DNA of 64,000 nucleotides from Thiohalocapsa sp964524185 (GCA_964524185.1 CAZGCI010000004.1:1-64000), one strand, 5' to 3'; shown: positions 8,623 to 17,245, counted from the stretch's first letter. Numbers and translations: made by a program. Notes: generated from the sequence alone by a model not told the origin.

Positions 8623-9193
8623 ACATCCGCGAGACCTCGCGGAAGTGCGTGTTGCTTGAGTCGCCCAGCCACTCGAAGGCGACGGACTCGGTGTTGCTTA
8701 CGTGGATGCCGCTGTGGCGCATCCGCTCCAGTGCATTCTGGCGGTTGGCCGGGTGGCGAGAGCAAATGGCGTCGGCCACCACGAAGACCTGATAGCCCCA
8801 ACGCTGCAGCCCAGACGCCGTCTGCACGATGCAAATGTGTGCCTCCATGCCCATGAGCACCACCTGCTTACGCGCGGGCTGGCTGGTGAGCGCGCGCTCG
8901 AAGCCCGCAGCGGTGCAGCAAGAGAAGCAGGTCTTTTCAGTGGGTGCGGCGCTCGCCGGCAGATGATCGCGGATGTCCTCCACTGTTCTGCCCAGGCCCT
9001 GGGGGTACTGCTCGGTGGAGATAATGGGGATGTCCAGGATAGCGGCGGCCTGGACCAAACGGTTGATGTTGGCGACGGTGACTGCGAGCTCGTCCTTCGG
9101 CATCACCGCCGCCAGGCGCTCCTGGGCGTCGATGATGAGGAGCTGCGAGAAGCCGGCGTTGCACAGGGGCATGGGGGCCTGGTGAATGCTCAT
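8615..9193 (-). CDS. Isochorismatase-family cysteine hydrolase (YcaC-like)
   Basis: A protein of 192 residues with the isochorismatase-like Rossmann fold. The catalytic triad of the superfamily is visible as Asp22 (LLIIDAQERL), Lys87 (TEKTCFS) and Cys121 (GMEAHICI). The EQYPQGLG segment and the Cys121 context match the YcaC/hydrolase branch rather than true isochorismatases, so the substrate (an amide or similar small molecule) is unknown. No signal peptide is present, so it should be cytoplasmic. It converges on waaA with an 8-base overlap and is followed upstream on the same strand by a rhodanese and a methyltransferase, which may be one minus-strand transcription unit. Confidence 0.85.
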   Translation of the reverse strand: MSIHQAPMPLCNAGFSQLLIIDAQERLAAVMPKDELAVTVANINRLVQAAAILDIPIISTEQYPQGLGRTVEDIRDHLPASAAPTEKTCFSCCTAAGFERALTSQPARKQVVLMGMEAHICIVQTASGLQRWGYQVFVVADAICSRHPANRQNALERMRHSGIHVSNTESVAFEWLGDSSNTHFREVSRMFK

Positions 9194-9253
9194 GAAGGTG
9201 ACCTCGCTCGTCTCGTTATGGGTGTTGTTTCGGCGTGTGGGATACGCTGCGCT

Positions 9254-9577
9254 TTAGTAGGTGGCCATCCCTGGGTCCACATCGCGCGCCCACGCGTCGA
9301 TGCCGCCGCGGAGATTCAGTACCTGCTGGAACCCATGGTGCTCCAGGTATAGGGCGACTTGCTGACTGCGGATGCCGTGGTGACAGACAACGACCACCGG
9401 GCGTGCTGCATCAATCTGCGCGAGCGCGCCTGGGATGCGCCGCATGGGGATGTGGGCTGCGCCGTCCAGGTGGCAAATGTCGAGCTCCCAAGGCTCGCGC
9501 ACGTCGATCAATTGCGGCGCCGGCATATCGCTCTTGAGGAGCGTGTCCAGTTCCAGCGGGGTGACCTGGCGGATCAT
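9254..9577 (-). CDS. Single-domain rhodanese-like sulfurtransferase
   Basis: A protein of 107 residues consisting of one rhodanese domain. LIDVREPWE lies near residue 25, the active-site loop VVVCHHGIRS carries the persulfide-forming Cys65, and the LRGGIDAW signature closes the domain. Such proteins move sulfane sulfur to cyanide, thiols or acceptor proteins in the cytoplasm. The loop C-H-H-G-I-R-S is the type found in stand-alone housekeeping rhodaneses. It lies 9 bases downstream of the Pcm-like gene and probably shares its transcript. The acceptor is unknown. Confidence 0.88.
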   Translation of the reverse strand: MIRQVTPLELDTLLKSDMPAPQLIDVREPWELDICHLDGAAHIPMRRIPGALAQIDAARPVVVVCHHGIRSQQVALYLEHHGFQQVLNLRGGIDAWARDVDPGMATY

Positions 9578-9586
9578 CGGGCGGCC

Positions 9587-10249
9587 TCAGAACACAAAGC
9601 GCTCAGGCTCCGGGACATTTCTGAGCGCCGGCACCGAGGTCTCGAAGAGGCTCTGCCGGCGCAGATCGGAGCCGACACGCGTTTCGAGTCGCGCTTCCAT
9701 CACGGGGTCCTCCCCGACGATGACGAAGAGCCGGCCCCCGGGTGCCAGTTGTTGCAAGAGCATGGGCAGGGGCTCTTCGGTGGGCACTGAGCCGGTGACG
9801 GCGATCACGTCGAAGGGGCCAGCATCCAAAGGGCCGGCCATGGCGTCGGCGGTGCGCACCTCCACGCGGCGCAGCTGCATGGCCTGCAGTCGCTCCCGCG
9901 CGCCCTCGGCGAGGTCCGGGTCGATCTCGACGCCGAGCACCCGCCCACCGAGCCGGGCCAGGCAAGCGGTGATGTAGCCCGTGCCCGGGCCGATCTCCAG
10001 CACCTTCTCGCCGTCGCGGACCTGCAGCGCCTGCAGCATTCGACCAACCACCTTAGGCGCCAGCATGCAGGTGTCGGTGCCAATAGGAATGTCGATGTCC
10101 GCATAGGCCAACGCCTGGTACGCGTCCGGCACGAACGCCTCGCGAGGGAGTTCCCCCAACACACGGAGCACGCGCTCGTCGAGCACATTCCACGGGCGTA
10201 CCTGTTGCTCGATCATGTTGTGCCGAGCGGTATCGACGGGCGAAGTCAT
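9587..10249 (-). CDS. Protein-L-isoaspartate O-methyltransferase family protein
   Basis: A protein of 220 residues belonging to the Pcm family, SAM-dependent enzymes that methylate isoaspartyl residues in damaged proteins. The N-terminus has MIEQQVRPW and the PREAFVPD signature, then LAPKVVGRM and the SAM-binding motif LEIGPGTGYITACLARLG. In true Pcm the region before the SAM motif reads S-Q-P-x-x-V; here it is MLAPKVV, so this is the divergent Pcm-like branch whose isoaspartate activity is uncertain. The start at 10249 is set by a GGGAG ribosome-binding site a few bases upstream. It is the promoter-proximal gene of the trio with the rhodanese and hydrolase. Confidence 0.85.
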   Translation of the reverse strand: MTSPVDTARHNMIEQQVRPWNVLDERVLRVLGELPREAFVPDAYQALAYADIDIPIGTDTCMLAPKVVGRMLQALQVRDGEKVLEIGPGTGYITACLARLGGRVLGVEIDPDLAEGARERLQAMQLRRVEVRTADAMAGPLDAGPFDVIAVTGSVPTEEPLPMLLQQLAPGGRLFVIVGEDPVMEARLETRVGSDLRRQSLFETSVPALRNVPEPERFVF

Positions 10250-10346
10250 GCGGATCTCCCAGGAAAGCCCTTGGTTATGCGCGGGATGTAGCCTGCGCAG
10301 GCTACGAACTTTGTGCGCCGTCGGCAAGCGCAGGTCAGCGCCGTGC

Positions 10347-11471
10347 TTACGTCAGCACCAAGTTGTCCCGATGGATGAGCTCGTCGTCGTCCACGAAGCC
10401 GAGCACGCCTTCGAAGGCGCCACTGGGTAATCCCTTGATGCGAACAGCATCTTGCGCATCGTAATTGACCAGGCCGCGCGCCACTTCACGGCCATCGCGG
10501 TCCATGCAGGCCACCACTTCCCCGCGGGCGAAGTGGCCATGGACCGCAGTGACCCCAACCGCTAGCAGGCTGCATCCGCCTTCGCGCAGGGCCCGCACGG
10601 CGCCGTCGTCCAGTACGAGCCGCCCGCGCACGCTCAAGTGACCGGCGAGCCAGCGCTTGCGCGCCGCTTGCGGCCCCTGCGCTGGCACCAGCAGGCTGCC
10701 AACGTCTCCGGCGCTTGCGATGCTGGTCAGGCATTCCGGGTGGCGTCCGGGCGCAATCAGCGTCGCGCAGCCCGAGCGGGCCGCGAGTCGGGCCGCCCGC
10801 AGCTTGGTGATCATGCCGCCCGTGCCGAGCCCGCTGCTGCTGCCACCGGCGGCGTGGTCGAGTCGCGGGTCATCCACTCGGGCTGCGTCGATGAGCGTTG
10901 CCCCAGGGTTGGTGCGTGGATTGGCCGAGAAGAGCCCATCCTGGTCCGTGAGCAGGATGAGTAGATCGGCCTCCAGCAGATTGGCCACCAGTGCGGCCAA
11001 GGTGTCGTTATCGCCGAAGCGCAGCTCGTCTGTGGCGACCGTATCGTTCTCGTTCACGACGGGTATGACGCCGATGTTGAGCAGCGTCCGCAGTGTGCTG
11101 CGGGCGTTGAGGTAGCGCTTGCGATCAACCAGGTCGTCGTGGGTCAGCAGCACCTGGGCAGTGTGCAGGTCGTGGCGCGAGAAGCCGTCCTCATACGCGC
11201 GGATGAGCCCCATCTGGCCGATGGCTGCCGCGGCCTGCAGCTCATGCAATGCTTGCGGGCGTCTGCGCCAGCCCATGCGCGCCATGCCCTGGGCGACGGC
11301 GCCGGAGGATACCAGGACAAGTTCTCGGCCGGCGGTGCGCTGCGCGGCCATTTGGCTGATCCAGGGCGAGAGGATCTCTGGATCGAGCCCGGCACCGTCG
11401 CGAGTCAACAGTGCGCTGCCGATCTTGACGATCCAGCGCCGGGTCGCGGGGATCTGAGCGCGTTGGAACAT
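10347..11471 (-). CDS. proB: Glutamate 5-kinase with PUA domain
   Basis: A protein of 374 residues, the full bacterial length. It phosphorylates glutamate, the first and feedback-controlled step of proline synthesis. The amino-acid kinase domain shows WIVKIGSALL, VLVSSGAVAQG, NENDTVAT and the FGDNDTLAALVA loop, followed by LLTDQDGLF. After residue ~280 the PUA domain follows (GRLVLDDGAVRAL, HGHFARGEVV, GLVNYDA). It lies 18 bases downstream of obg, in the arrangement rplU-rpmA-obg-proB known from many gammaproteobacteria, and is most likely cotranscribed with it. proA is not in the window. Confidence 0.95.
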   Translation of the reverse strand: MFQRAQIPATRRWIVKIGSALLTRDGAGLDPEILSPWISQMAAQRTAGRELVLVSSGAVAQGMARMGWRRRPQALHELQAAAAIGQMGLIRAYEDGFSRHDLHTAQVLLTHDDLVDRKRYLNARSTLRTLLNIGVIPVVNENDTVATDELRFGDNDTLAALVANLLEADLLILLTDQDGLFSANPRTNPGATLIDAARVDDPRLDHAAGGSSSGLGTGGMITKLRAARLAARSGCATLIAPGRHPECLTSIASAGDVGSLLVPAQGPQAARKRWLAGHLSVRGRLVLDDGAVRALREGGCSLLAVGVTAVHGHFARGEVVACMDRDGREVARGLVNYDAQDAVRIKGLPSGAFEGVLGFVDDDELIHRDNLVLT

Positions 11472-11489
11472 GGCAGTGCGGTAGGCGAC

Positions 11490-12566
11490 TCAGTCGAGTG
11501 GATGCCAGGCGCTATCTGGCCCTTCTTCCGCGGCCGGCGCGGGGCGCAGTGGGTGGGGCAATTCCTCTAGGCGCGCCATCACGTCGCGGGCGAGCGCCGC
11601 CGTGCCGGTGCCGGTGCGCGCCGAGATGGCATACACCGGCCCTTGCCAGTGCAGCGCTCGCAGCAATTCGACCCGCCGTGCAGCCAGCGTGTCGGCATCC
11701 AACAGATCAATCTTGTTCAGCACGAGCCAGCGCTCTTTGTTGCCAAGTGCTCGGTCGAAGGCGGTCAGCTCGTCGGCTAGAGTGCGCACATGCTCGGCTG
11801 GCGATGCGTCCGGATCGGTAGGGGCGATATCCACCAGATGCAGCAGCAACCGGGTGCGGGAGAGGTGCTTGAGGAACCGGATGCCGAGTCCCGCGCCATC
11901 CGCAGCACCCGCGATGAGCCCCGGAATATCGGCGATGACAAAGCTTCGCCGCGGACCGACGCTGACGACCCCGAGATTCGGGTACAGCGTCGTGAAGGGA
12001 TAGTCCGCTACCTTCGGACGGGCACTCGACAGGGCACGGATGAGGCTGGATTTACCGGCGTTCGGGAGTCCCAGCAGACCCGCGTCCGCGAGCAGCAGCA
12101 GTTCCAGGTGCAGCGCCCGGCGCTCACCAGGCTTGCCCGGCGTAAATTGTCGGGGCGTCCGGTTGATGCTGGACTTGAAGCGGGCGTTGCCAATGCCGTG
12201 GTAGCCGCCGGCGGCCACCAACAGCCTCGCACCATCCTCGGTGATCTCGCCGATCAGGTCGCCGGTGTCCGCGTCGGTCACCACGGTGCCGAGGGGAACG
12301 CGCACCTGGGTATCGGCACCCGAGGCGCCGGTGCGGTTGCGCCCCATGCCGGGCCGCCCGTGCTCCGCCCGATGCCGGCGTTGGTGGCGGAAGTCCACCA
12401 GCGTGTTTAGGTTCGCATCCCCGACCAGAAAGACGTCGCCGCCATCGCCGCCATCCCCACCATCAGGCCCGCCTTTAGGGATGAATTTTTCGCGCCGGAA
12501 GCTGACGCAGCCATTGCCGCCGTTGCCGGCTTCAACCCGAATAATGGCCTCGTCGACGAACTTCAC
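11490..12566 (-). CDS. obg: Ribosome-associated GTPase Obg/CgtA
   Basis: A protein of 358 residues, an essential GTPase that binds the 50S subunit and links ribosome maturation with growth control. The glycine-rich Obg fold occupies residues 1-158 (GNGGNGCVSFRREKF, then repeated GGDGG). The G domain follows with GLPNAGKSSL (P-loop), a DIPGLI G3 motif and NKIDLL (G4). The start is a GTG at 12566, which makes the protein begin VKFVDEA as in other Obg proteins; an ATG 78 bases upstream would add a non-conserved extension. The C-terminal tail is short and acidic. A 391-base gap separates it from rpmA, longer than usual for this operon. Confidence 0.95.
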   Translation of the reverse strand: MKFVDEAIIRVEAGNGGNGCVSFRREKFIPKGGPDGGDGGDGGDVFLVGDANLNTLVDFRHQRRHRAEHGRPGMGRNRTGASGADTQVRVPLGTVVTDADTGDLIGEITEDGARLLVAAGGYHGIGNARFKSSINRTPRQFTPGKPGERRALHLELLLLADAGLLGLPNAGKSSLIRALSSARPKVADYPFTTLYPNLGVVSVGPRRSFVIADIPGLIAGAADGAGLGIRFLKHLSRTRLLLHLVDIAPTDPDASPAEHVRTLADELTAFDRALGNKERWLVLNKIDLLDADTLAARRVELLRALHWQGPVYAISARTGTGTAALARDVMARLEELPHPLRPAPAAEEGPDSAWHPLD

Positions 12567-12957
12567 GGTGATGGTCTCGTGGCGCGATGCCGGCCGCAAT
12601 CGGCGATCACAGCGGCACAGGGCAGCCGCAGCGGTTGCAGGCAAGCGCGGCGTGGGCGCGCTTTGGCCACCACCGCGGCGGACTTGTGATCGTGCCAGAG
12701 CGAAGGACGGCGGGGCCTGCGTCGTCGAAAAACTTCGCGTTCGACCTTGGCAACCGGGATTTAGGCGGGGCGGCGACGACTGCAGGTCCAGCGAGGCGAT
12801 GCCTCAGACCGACGACCGACTAGGGCGCCGGCACGCCAGCGGGTCGTTCACTGGCTAGGGCCAAGGGCGAAGGCGCGGACGCACAGTGCTAGTGTCAGCT
12901 GTTGCGCCTCAGCCCTCGGCCCTGTCCCTCTGCCGGCGCCTGCTGCAGATCCCTACG
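12567..12957. other. 391-base gap between rpmA and obg
   Basis: No supported gene was found here. Short open frames in the region have no ribosome-binding site and read like random high-GC coding. The only structures I see are small, for example a GAGGC-GAT-GCCTC hairpin, and no T-tract terminator is present. It could hold an obg-specific promoter on the minus strand, but I cannot point to one. Confidence 0.5.
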
Positions 12958-13224
12958 TTAGGCCTGGGCGGCCTCCACGATGCTCACGTAGCGCCGGTTA
13001 CGGGGCCCCTTCACCTCAAAGCGGACTTCGCCGTCCTTGAGCGCGAACAGCGTGTGGTCGCGGCCGCAGCCTACCCCGACGCCATTGTGGAAGTGGGTGC
13101 CTCGCTGACGCACCAAAATGCTTCCGGCGGTGACACGCTCGCCGCCGAAGCGCTTGACGCCCAAGCGTTTGGATTCTGAATCGCGGCCGTTGCGCGAGCT
13201 ACCGCCTGCTTTCTTGTGTGCCAT
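12958..13224 (-). CDS. rpmA: 50S ribosomal protein L27
   Basis: A protein of 88 residues with the universal L27 N-terminus MAHKKAGGSSRNGRDS and the GVKRFGGE and GSILVRQRGT segments. It sits near the peptidyl-transferase centre of the large subunit, and its N-terminal tail reaches toward the tRNA acceptor ends. Length and sequence are entirely typical, with no N-terminal cleavage extension. It lies 11 bases downstream of rplU and is cotranscribed with it. Confidence 0.98.
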   Translation of the reverse strand: MAHKKAGGSSRNGRDSESKRLGVKRFGGERVTAGSILVRQRGTHFHNGVGVGCGRDHTLFALKDGEVRFEVKGPRNRRYVSIVEAAQA

Positions 13225-13235
13225 GGTTTCAACTC

Positions 13236-13562
13236 CTAGACGCCGCCGGTACCTTCGGAAATGCCGGTGATCTTCAGTTCAGTGAACCACTGGCGATGAC
13301 CCTGGCGCTTCATGTGGTGCTTCCGCCGACGGAATTTGATGATTTTCACCTTCTCGCCGCGACCGTGGCTCGCGACCTCTGCAGTGACCTTGCCACCCTC
13401 AATGAACGGTTTACCAACCCTCACCGTGCCGCCCTCGGCAATCATGAGCACCTTGTCAAGGTCGATGCTGGCGCCGGTTTCCGCGTCGAGCTTTTCGACG
13501 CGCAGCTTGTCCCCTGCGGCGACTCGATACTGTTTACCGCCTGTTTCGATGACTGCGTACAT
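13236..13562 (-). CDS. rplU: 50S ribosomal protein L21
   Basis: A protein of 108 residues, with MYAVIETGGKQYRV at the start and the C-terminal block FRRRKHHMKRQGHRQ that contacts 23S rRNA. The ATG at 13562 gives the conserved N-terminus; an ATG 18 bases further upstream would add MPSDRP and is unlikely. It is the first gene of the minus-strand operon rplU-rpmA-obg-proB. Confidence 0.98.
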   Translation of the reverse strand: MYAVIETGGKQYRVAAGDKLRVEKLDAETGASIDLDKVLMIAEGGTVRVGKPFIEGGKVTAEVASHGRGEKVKIIKFRRRKHHMKRQGHRQWFTELKITGISEGTGGV

Positions 13563-13902
13563 AGGTCTGTCACTTGGCAACTGCTGGCCGCGCCAATAGC
13601 GCGAGTCTCACCGAGGCGCGCGCCGCGGCCCGCATCGGCATGGATAGAATGATCGGCGAGCGCATCCCGGGCGCGACTACACCACCGAGAACCCACTGGC
13701 GGACGCTTCATGCTAACTAGAAACGCTCAAGACCCACCAGTATCTCGCCGGAGAGCCAGGCGCGTCAAGGTGGTCCGGAGGCCTTATTCTGCGGCATTGC
13801 GGCTCTGGCGCCTGGGAACTCGCCTCCACGCACCACGTCACGTAGCCAACCGAACATGCTCCAGATACGTCCGCGCTCGTCCGCTCGGCGTTGGCCCCGG
13901 GC
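13563..13902. other. Divergent gap between rplU and the tRNA-Cys promoter
   Basis: This stretch must carry the promoter of the leftward rplU operon, but no pair of -35/-10 boxes stands out on the minus strand. I searched it for a tRNA-Gly, which often precedes tRNA-Cys and tRNA-Leu in gammaproteobacteria, and found none. No coding sequence is supported. Confidence 0.4.
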
Positions 13903-13931
13903 GTGACAATCCTTGCGTTGGGGCTTACACT
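13903..13931 (+). promoter_or_regulatory. Sigma70-type promoter of the tRNA-Cys/tRNA-Leu unit
   Basis: GTGACA at 13903-13908 and TACACT at 13926-13931 are separated by exactly 17 bases. Transcription would start near 13938, only a few bases before tRNA-Cys, as is usual for tRNA genes. The bases after the -10 are GC-rich, the kind of discriminator found in stringently controlled stable-RNA promoters. This is read from sequence only. Confidence 0.6.
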
Positions 13932-13941
13932 CGCCGGCTTA

Positions 13942-14015
13942 GGCTGAGTGGCAGAGTGGTTATGCAGCGGCCTGCAAAGCCGTGGACGCCGGTTCGATTC
14001 CGACCTCAGCCTCCA
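13942..14015 (+). tRNA. tRNA-Cys (anticodon GCA)
   Basis: A 74-base cloverleaf including the encoded CCA. The acceptor stem GGCTGAG pairs with CTCAGCC, the discriminator is U as expected for Cys, and the anticodon GCA is at 13974-13976 in a CTGCAAA loop. The T arm contains GGTTCGATTCC. It is followed 140 bases later by tRNA-Leu(UAA), the same order as in the cysT-leuZ pair of enterobacteria. Confidence 0.97.
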
Positions 14016-14155
14016 ATTGTTTACGTGACCTGGGGGCCTTCCCGCTTGCCCCGGCCCACGATTTGCGACCAATAGGCCATTTGCGGCCAACAGGTTGCCG
14101 CCAGCCTCCGGCCCGCCCTGTCGGCCCGCACCCCCTCCCTCCCTGATCGCTGTCC

Positions 14156-14240
14156 GCCCGGGTGGTGAAATCGGTAGACACAAGGGACTTAAAATCCCTC
14201 GGCTTCGGCCATGCGGGTTCGAGTCCCGCCCCGGGCACCA
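14156..14240 (+). tRNA. tRNA-Leu (anticodon TAA)
   Basis: An 85-base class II tRNA with encoded CCA. The acceptor stem GCCCGGG pairs with CCCGGGC, the discriminator is A, the anticodon TAA is at 14190-14192, and the variable arm is long (CGGCTTCGGCC region). It probably shares the promoter upstream of tRNA-Cys. No T-tract terminator follows; only a CGACCG/CGGTCG stem at 14248-14272 is visible. Confidence 0.97.
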
Positions 14241-14565
14241 TGTCCGGCGACCGTTGACCGGCTACTCGGTCGTCCGCGTGCAAAACATAAGTGCCGCAAG
14301 CCACAATGGCCGCAACCCGCACGCGGACGTGGACTATGCTTATGGCAAGAACCGTTGTTGCTAAGCGCTTTGGGGCCTCGGCTCGGCAGTCGGCTGCGAC
14401 GGTTCGGACGGGCGCCGGCGTTATCGCCTGGCGGCTTAGGCACGCTGATGGATCGCCCACTGGGCGCATCGGCGGGGTCGGGCCGGCTCGGCAACGCAAC
14501 AGCCTGTCGACGCACAGCCGCGACACGACGGCTGTGACCGTTCCGCCCAATAGGGAGTCAGTACG
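14241..14565. other. 325-base gap after tRNA-Leu
   Basis: No gene is supported. A 6-bp stem (CGACCG/CGGTCG) with a 13-base loop lies just after the tRNA and could aid 3'-end formation, but there is no T-tract. The rest shows no repeat or recognisable site. Confidence 0.4.
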
Positions 14566-14712
14566 ATGCGCACTGAGAGACGGTCTGCCCAACCCACGGT
14601 CCGCGCCGCGGCATGCGTCCTTGCCGACGAGTCCTGGCGTGCGCACCAGGCCCTGGCCTGTACGCTGCTCGTCGCCATCACGCTGGCCACCGCCATGGTT
14701 GTCTCGCCCTAG
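14566..14712 (+). CDS. Possible 48-residue membrane peptide
   Basis: A short open frame starting at ATG 14566 with a good Shine-Dalgarno sequence (GGGAG, eight bases upstream) and ending in TAG at 14710-14712. The first ~28 residues are polar and basic. The remainder (ALACTLLVAITLATAMVV) is one hydrophobic helix, so it would be a single-pass inner-membrane peptide with the N-terminus inside. It lies 97 bases upstream of, and in the same direction as, the DUF3422 membrane-protein gene, and might be cotranscribed. I recognise no family. Chance cannot be excluded at this length. Confidence 0.35.
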   Translation: MRTERRSAQPTVRAAACVLADESWRAHQALACTLLVAITLATAMVVSP

Positions 14713-14809
14713 GCAGCCGGTGCGCAGGGCGTGCGCGGCACTGTGACGGCGCGCCCGTGGGCACGAGCTGACGCCGCACGCGTGAGCTTTCCCACCTCGC
14801 ACTGACCCC

Positions 14810-16153
14810 ATGTCCTCGCCTTTTCCGGATCATCCCCTGCGCTTCGCGTTGACGCAGGAGCTGCACGTTCGGTCCTTCGAAGCGCTACACGCACCAGCAG
14901 TGGTCGTGCATTTCGCCTATCTGAGCGATGATGGGGTCGGCGAAGCGAATGTTGCTCATCTCTTTCGGCTCCTCGAGGCGTTGGGCGTCACGCGGCCAGC
15001 GGCGGAGGACGTCGGGCAGTACTTCTTTGTGGACTTAGGGGAGCAGCGCCTGCGCTGGGAGCGCCACACGGAGTTTGTCACGTACAGCCTAAGTCGGGCG
15101 TTGCCACCGGCGCGGGCGGTGGAGCATCCCTTTTCCGGCGAGCCGCTGGCGGCCCTCCCCGCGGATTGGCTGCAGATGCTGCCCGGCCGGGTGGTGACGG
15201 CGGCGCAGCTGGTGCTGGAGTCGGCGGAGATGCCAGAGCGCACCCGCGCCGATCTGATGACCCTCTTCTCAGGCAACCCGGTGATCGGCGCCGAGGTGGC
15301 AGGGGGCGCCGGCTTGGCCTGGTCCGATTTGCGTATCCACAGCGACGGCTTTGGACGCATCCTGCTCCGTGATCGCGGGCTGACGGATGCCCAGACGGGT
15401 CGTCTGGTGAAGCGGATGCTGGACGTGAACGCCTATCGCGCCATGGCGCTGCTCGGCCTGCCGGAGGCACGCGCAGCTGCTGCCACTTTGAACGACGCCG
15501 AGCGGCGGTTGGCAGATGCCGCCGCGCGCATGGGCCGGCGCCATGGTGCCGCGGCCGAAGCCGATTTGGGCGAGCCCTCGGCGGAGCGTGCATTGCTCGG
15601 CGAGCTCACCGAGGTCGCTGCCGAGATCGAAGCCGTGGCCGTCCGCACGACCTCGCGCTTCGACGCAACGGCGGCCTACTACGAGGTCGTGCGCCAGCGC
15701 CTCGATCAGCTGCGCCAATCGCGCATCCAGGGTCTGCCGACCTTCACGGAATTCCTCGAGGCACGCTTGGCGCCCGCCGTCAACACCTGCATGGCCACGG
15801 GCCGTCGCCAGCATGCGCTCGCCGAGCGCGCGGCGCGGATGACAGCGCTTCTGCGCGCCCGGGTGGAGGTGCGCCTGCAGGAGCAGAACCGTAGCTTGTT
15901 GGATTCCATGGATAAACGCGCCCAGTTGCAGCTGCGTTTACAGGAGACCGTCGAGGGGCTCTCGGTGGTGGCCATCAGCTACTACGGGCTGGGCCTCGTC
16001 GGTTATGCCCTCAAGGGTCTGGCGGGGGTGGGTGCGCCCGTCGACCCCGCCCTCGGCGTCGCCGTTGCGTTGCCGATCGTGGTGGGTGCCGCCTGGCTTG
16101 GGCTCAAGCGGACCAAGCGCCGGCTGCAGCAGGGCTCCGATGCGCCCGACTAG
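14810..16153 (+). CDS. DUF3422 family membrane-anchored protein
   Basis: A protein of 447 residues matching the DUF3422 family by its N-terminal LTQELHVRSFEAL, the central DLRIHSDGFGRIL and LLGLPEARAAA segments, and the RRQHALAERAARMTALLRARVEV helix. Function is unknown. Layout: a soluble alpha/beta region (1-200), a long helical and probably coiled-coil region (210-385), then two C-terminal membrane helices (about 390-410 and 418-435) with basic residues at the end. Both long domains therefore probably face the cytoplasm. The ribosome-binding site is weak. It converges on alr with only 6 bases between stop codons. Confidence 0.8.
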   Translation: MSSPFPDHPLRFALTQELHVRSFEALHAPAVVVHFAYLSDDGVGEANVAHLFRLLEALGVTRPAAEDVGQYFFVDLGEQRLRWERHTEFVTYSLSRALPPARAVEHPFSGEPLAALPADWLQMLPGRVVTAAQLVLESAEMPERTRADLMTLFSGNPVIGAEVAGGAGLAWSDLRIHSDGFGRILLRDRGLTDAQTGRLVKRMLDVNAYRAMALLGLPEARAAAATLNDAERRLADAAARMGRRHGAAAEADLGEPSAERALLGELTEVAAEIEAVAVRTTSRFDATAAYYEVVRQRLDQLRQSRIQGLPTFTEFLEARLAPAVNTCMATGRRQHALAERAARMTALLRARVEVRLQEQNRSLLDSMDKRAQLQLRLQETVEGLSVVAISYYGLGLVGYALKGLAGVGAPVDPALGVAVALPIVVGAAWLGLKRTKRRLQQGSDAPD

Positions 16154-16159
16154 TGCCGG

Positions 16160-17245
16160 CTAGCCCTCGTCCTGGTAGCGCAGCGGCACCCTACGCGAGA
16201 GGCCCGTGAAGAGTTGGTAGGCAATGGTGTCGCTCGCCGCCGCCACGGCGTTGGCGGAGACAAGATCGCCCCAGAGCTGCACCGGGTCGCCGGGCCGGGC
16301 ATCTGGCTGAGCCGTCAGATCCACCGTCAGCATGTCCATGGAGACGCGGCCGATGACGCGGCTTGGCTTGCTGTTGACCGCCACCGGTGTCCCGTCCCGC
16401 GCGTGGCGCGGGTAACCGTCTGCATAGCCGGCGGCGACGACACCCACCCGTGTCGGTGCGTCGCAGACAAAGCGCCTGCCATAGCCGATGGCCTCTCCGG
16501 GGCCGAGCGCGCGAACGCTGATGAGCTGTGATGCGAACCGCATGGTCGGCCGCAGCGCGCTCGACGACGGGTGCTGCTCGCCCAAGGGCGTGGCGCCATA
16601 GAGCATGATGCCCGGTCGCAGCCAATCGCCGTGTGCGTCCGCGCAGCCGAGCACTGCGGCGGAATTGGCAATGCTGCGTGCGCCAGGCAGGCCGCGGGTA
16701 TGGGCCGCAAAGCGATCGAGCTGTTCGTGCGTCGCTGGATGGCCGGGCTCGTCGGCGCAGGCGAGATGAGTCATCAGGACGACCTCACTGATATGCGTGC
16801 AGCTTGCCAGCGCCGCATAGGCTGCCGCGAAGTCCGCCGGATCCAGCCCAAGACGGTGCATGCCGGTGTCCATCTTGAGCCAAACCTGGACCGGCCGCCG
16901 CGGCCGCGCGGCGCAGAGCCAGCCCACCTGCTCGCGGTTGTGCACCACCGGCGTCAAGGCGGCGCTGTCCACCTGGGCAAGCTCCTTTGGCTCGAACACG
17001 CCTTCCAGCAGCACGATGGGCTTGGTGATACCCGCCTCGCGCAGTTCCAGTGCCTCCTCTGTGCACGCCACCGCAAAGGCATCGGTCTCGGCGGAGAGTG
17101 CGTGCGCCACCGCGACGGCGCCGTGCCCATAGGCATCGGCCTTGACCACGGCCAGGGCCCGCGCGCCAGGGGCTTGCGTCTTGGCGTAGCGGTAGTTGTG
17201 CCGGATGGCGCCGAGGTCGACCTCGGCGCGGGTGGGGCGGGCCAT
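16160..17245 (-). CDS. alr: Alanine racemase
   Basis: A protein of 361 residues, a PLP enzyme that makes D-alanine for peptidoglycan in the cytoplasm. The PLP-binding lysine is Lys35 in VVKADAYGHG, and the second catalytic residue is Tyr255 in EAIGYGRRF. KMDTGMHRLG and the LYGATP stretch are also family motifs. Length is normal and no signal peptide is present, which separates it from broad-specificity periplasmic racemases. It stands alone on the minus strand between the DUF3422 gene and tig. Confidence 0.96.
   Translation of the reverse strand: MARPTRAEVDLGAIRHNYRYAKTQAPGARALAVVKADAYGHGAVAVAHALSAETDAFAVACTEEALELREAGITKPIVLLEGVFEPKELAQVDSAALTPVVHNREQVGWLCAARPRRPVQVWLKMDTGMHRLGLDPADFAAAYAALASCTHISEVVLMTHLACADEPGHPATHEQLDRFAAHTRGLPGARSIANSAAVLGCADAHGDWLRPGIMLYGATPLGEQHPSSSALRPTMRFASQLISVRALGPGEAIGYGRRFVCDAPTRVGVVAAGYADGYPRHARDGTPVAVNSKPSRVIGRVSMDMLTVDLTAQPDARPGDPVQLWGDLVSANAVAAASDTIAYQLFTGLSRRVPLRYQDEG

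Noticed and set aside
13563..13941. A tRNA-Gly preceding tRNA-Cys and tRNA-Leu, as in the glyW-cysT-leuZ operon
   Set aside because: No cloverleaf or GCC/TCC anticodon arm could be folded in this interval.
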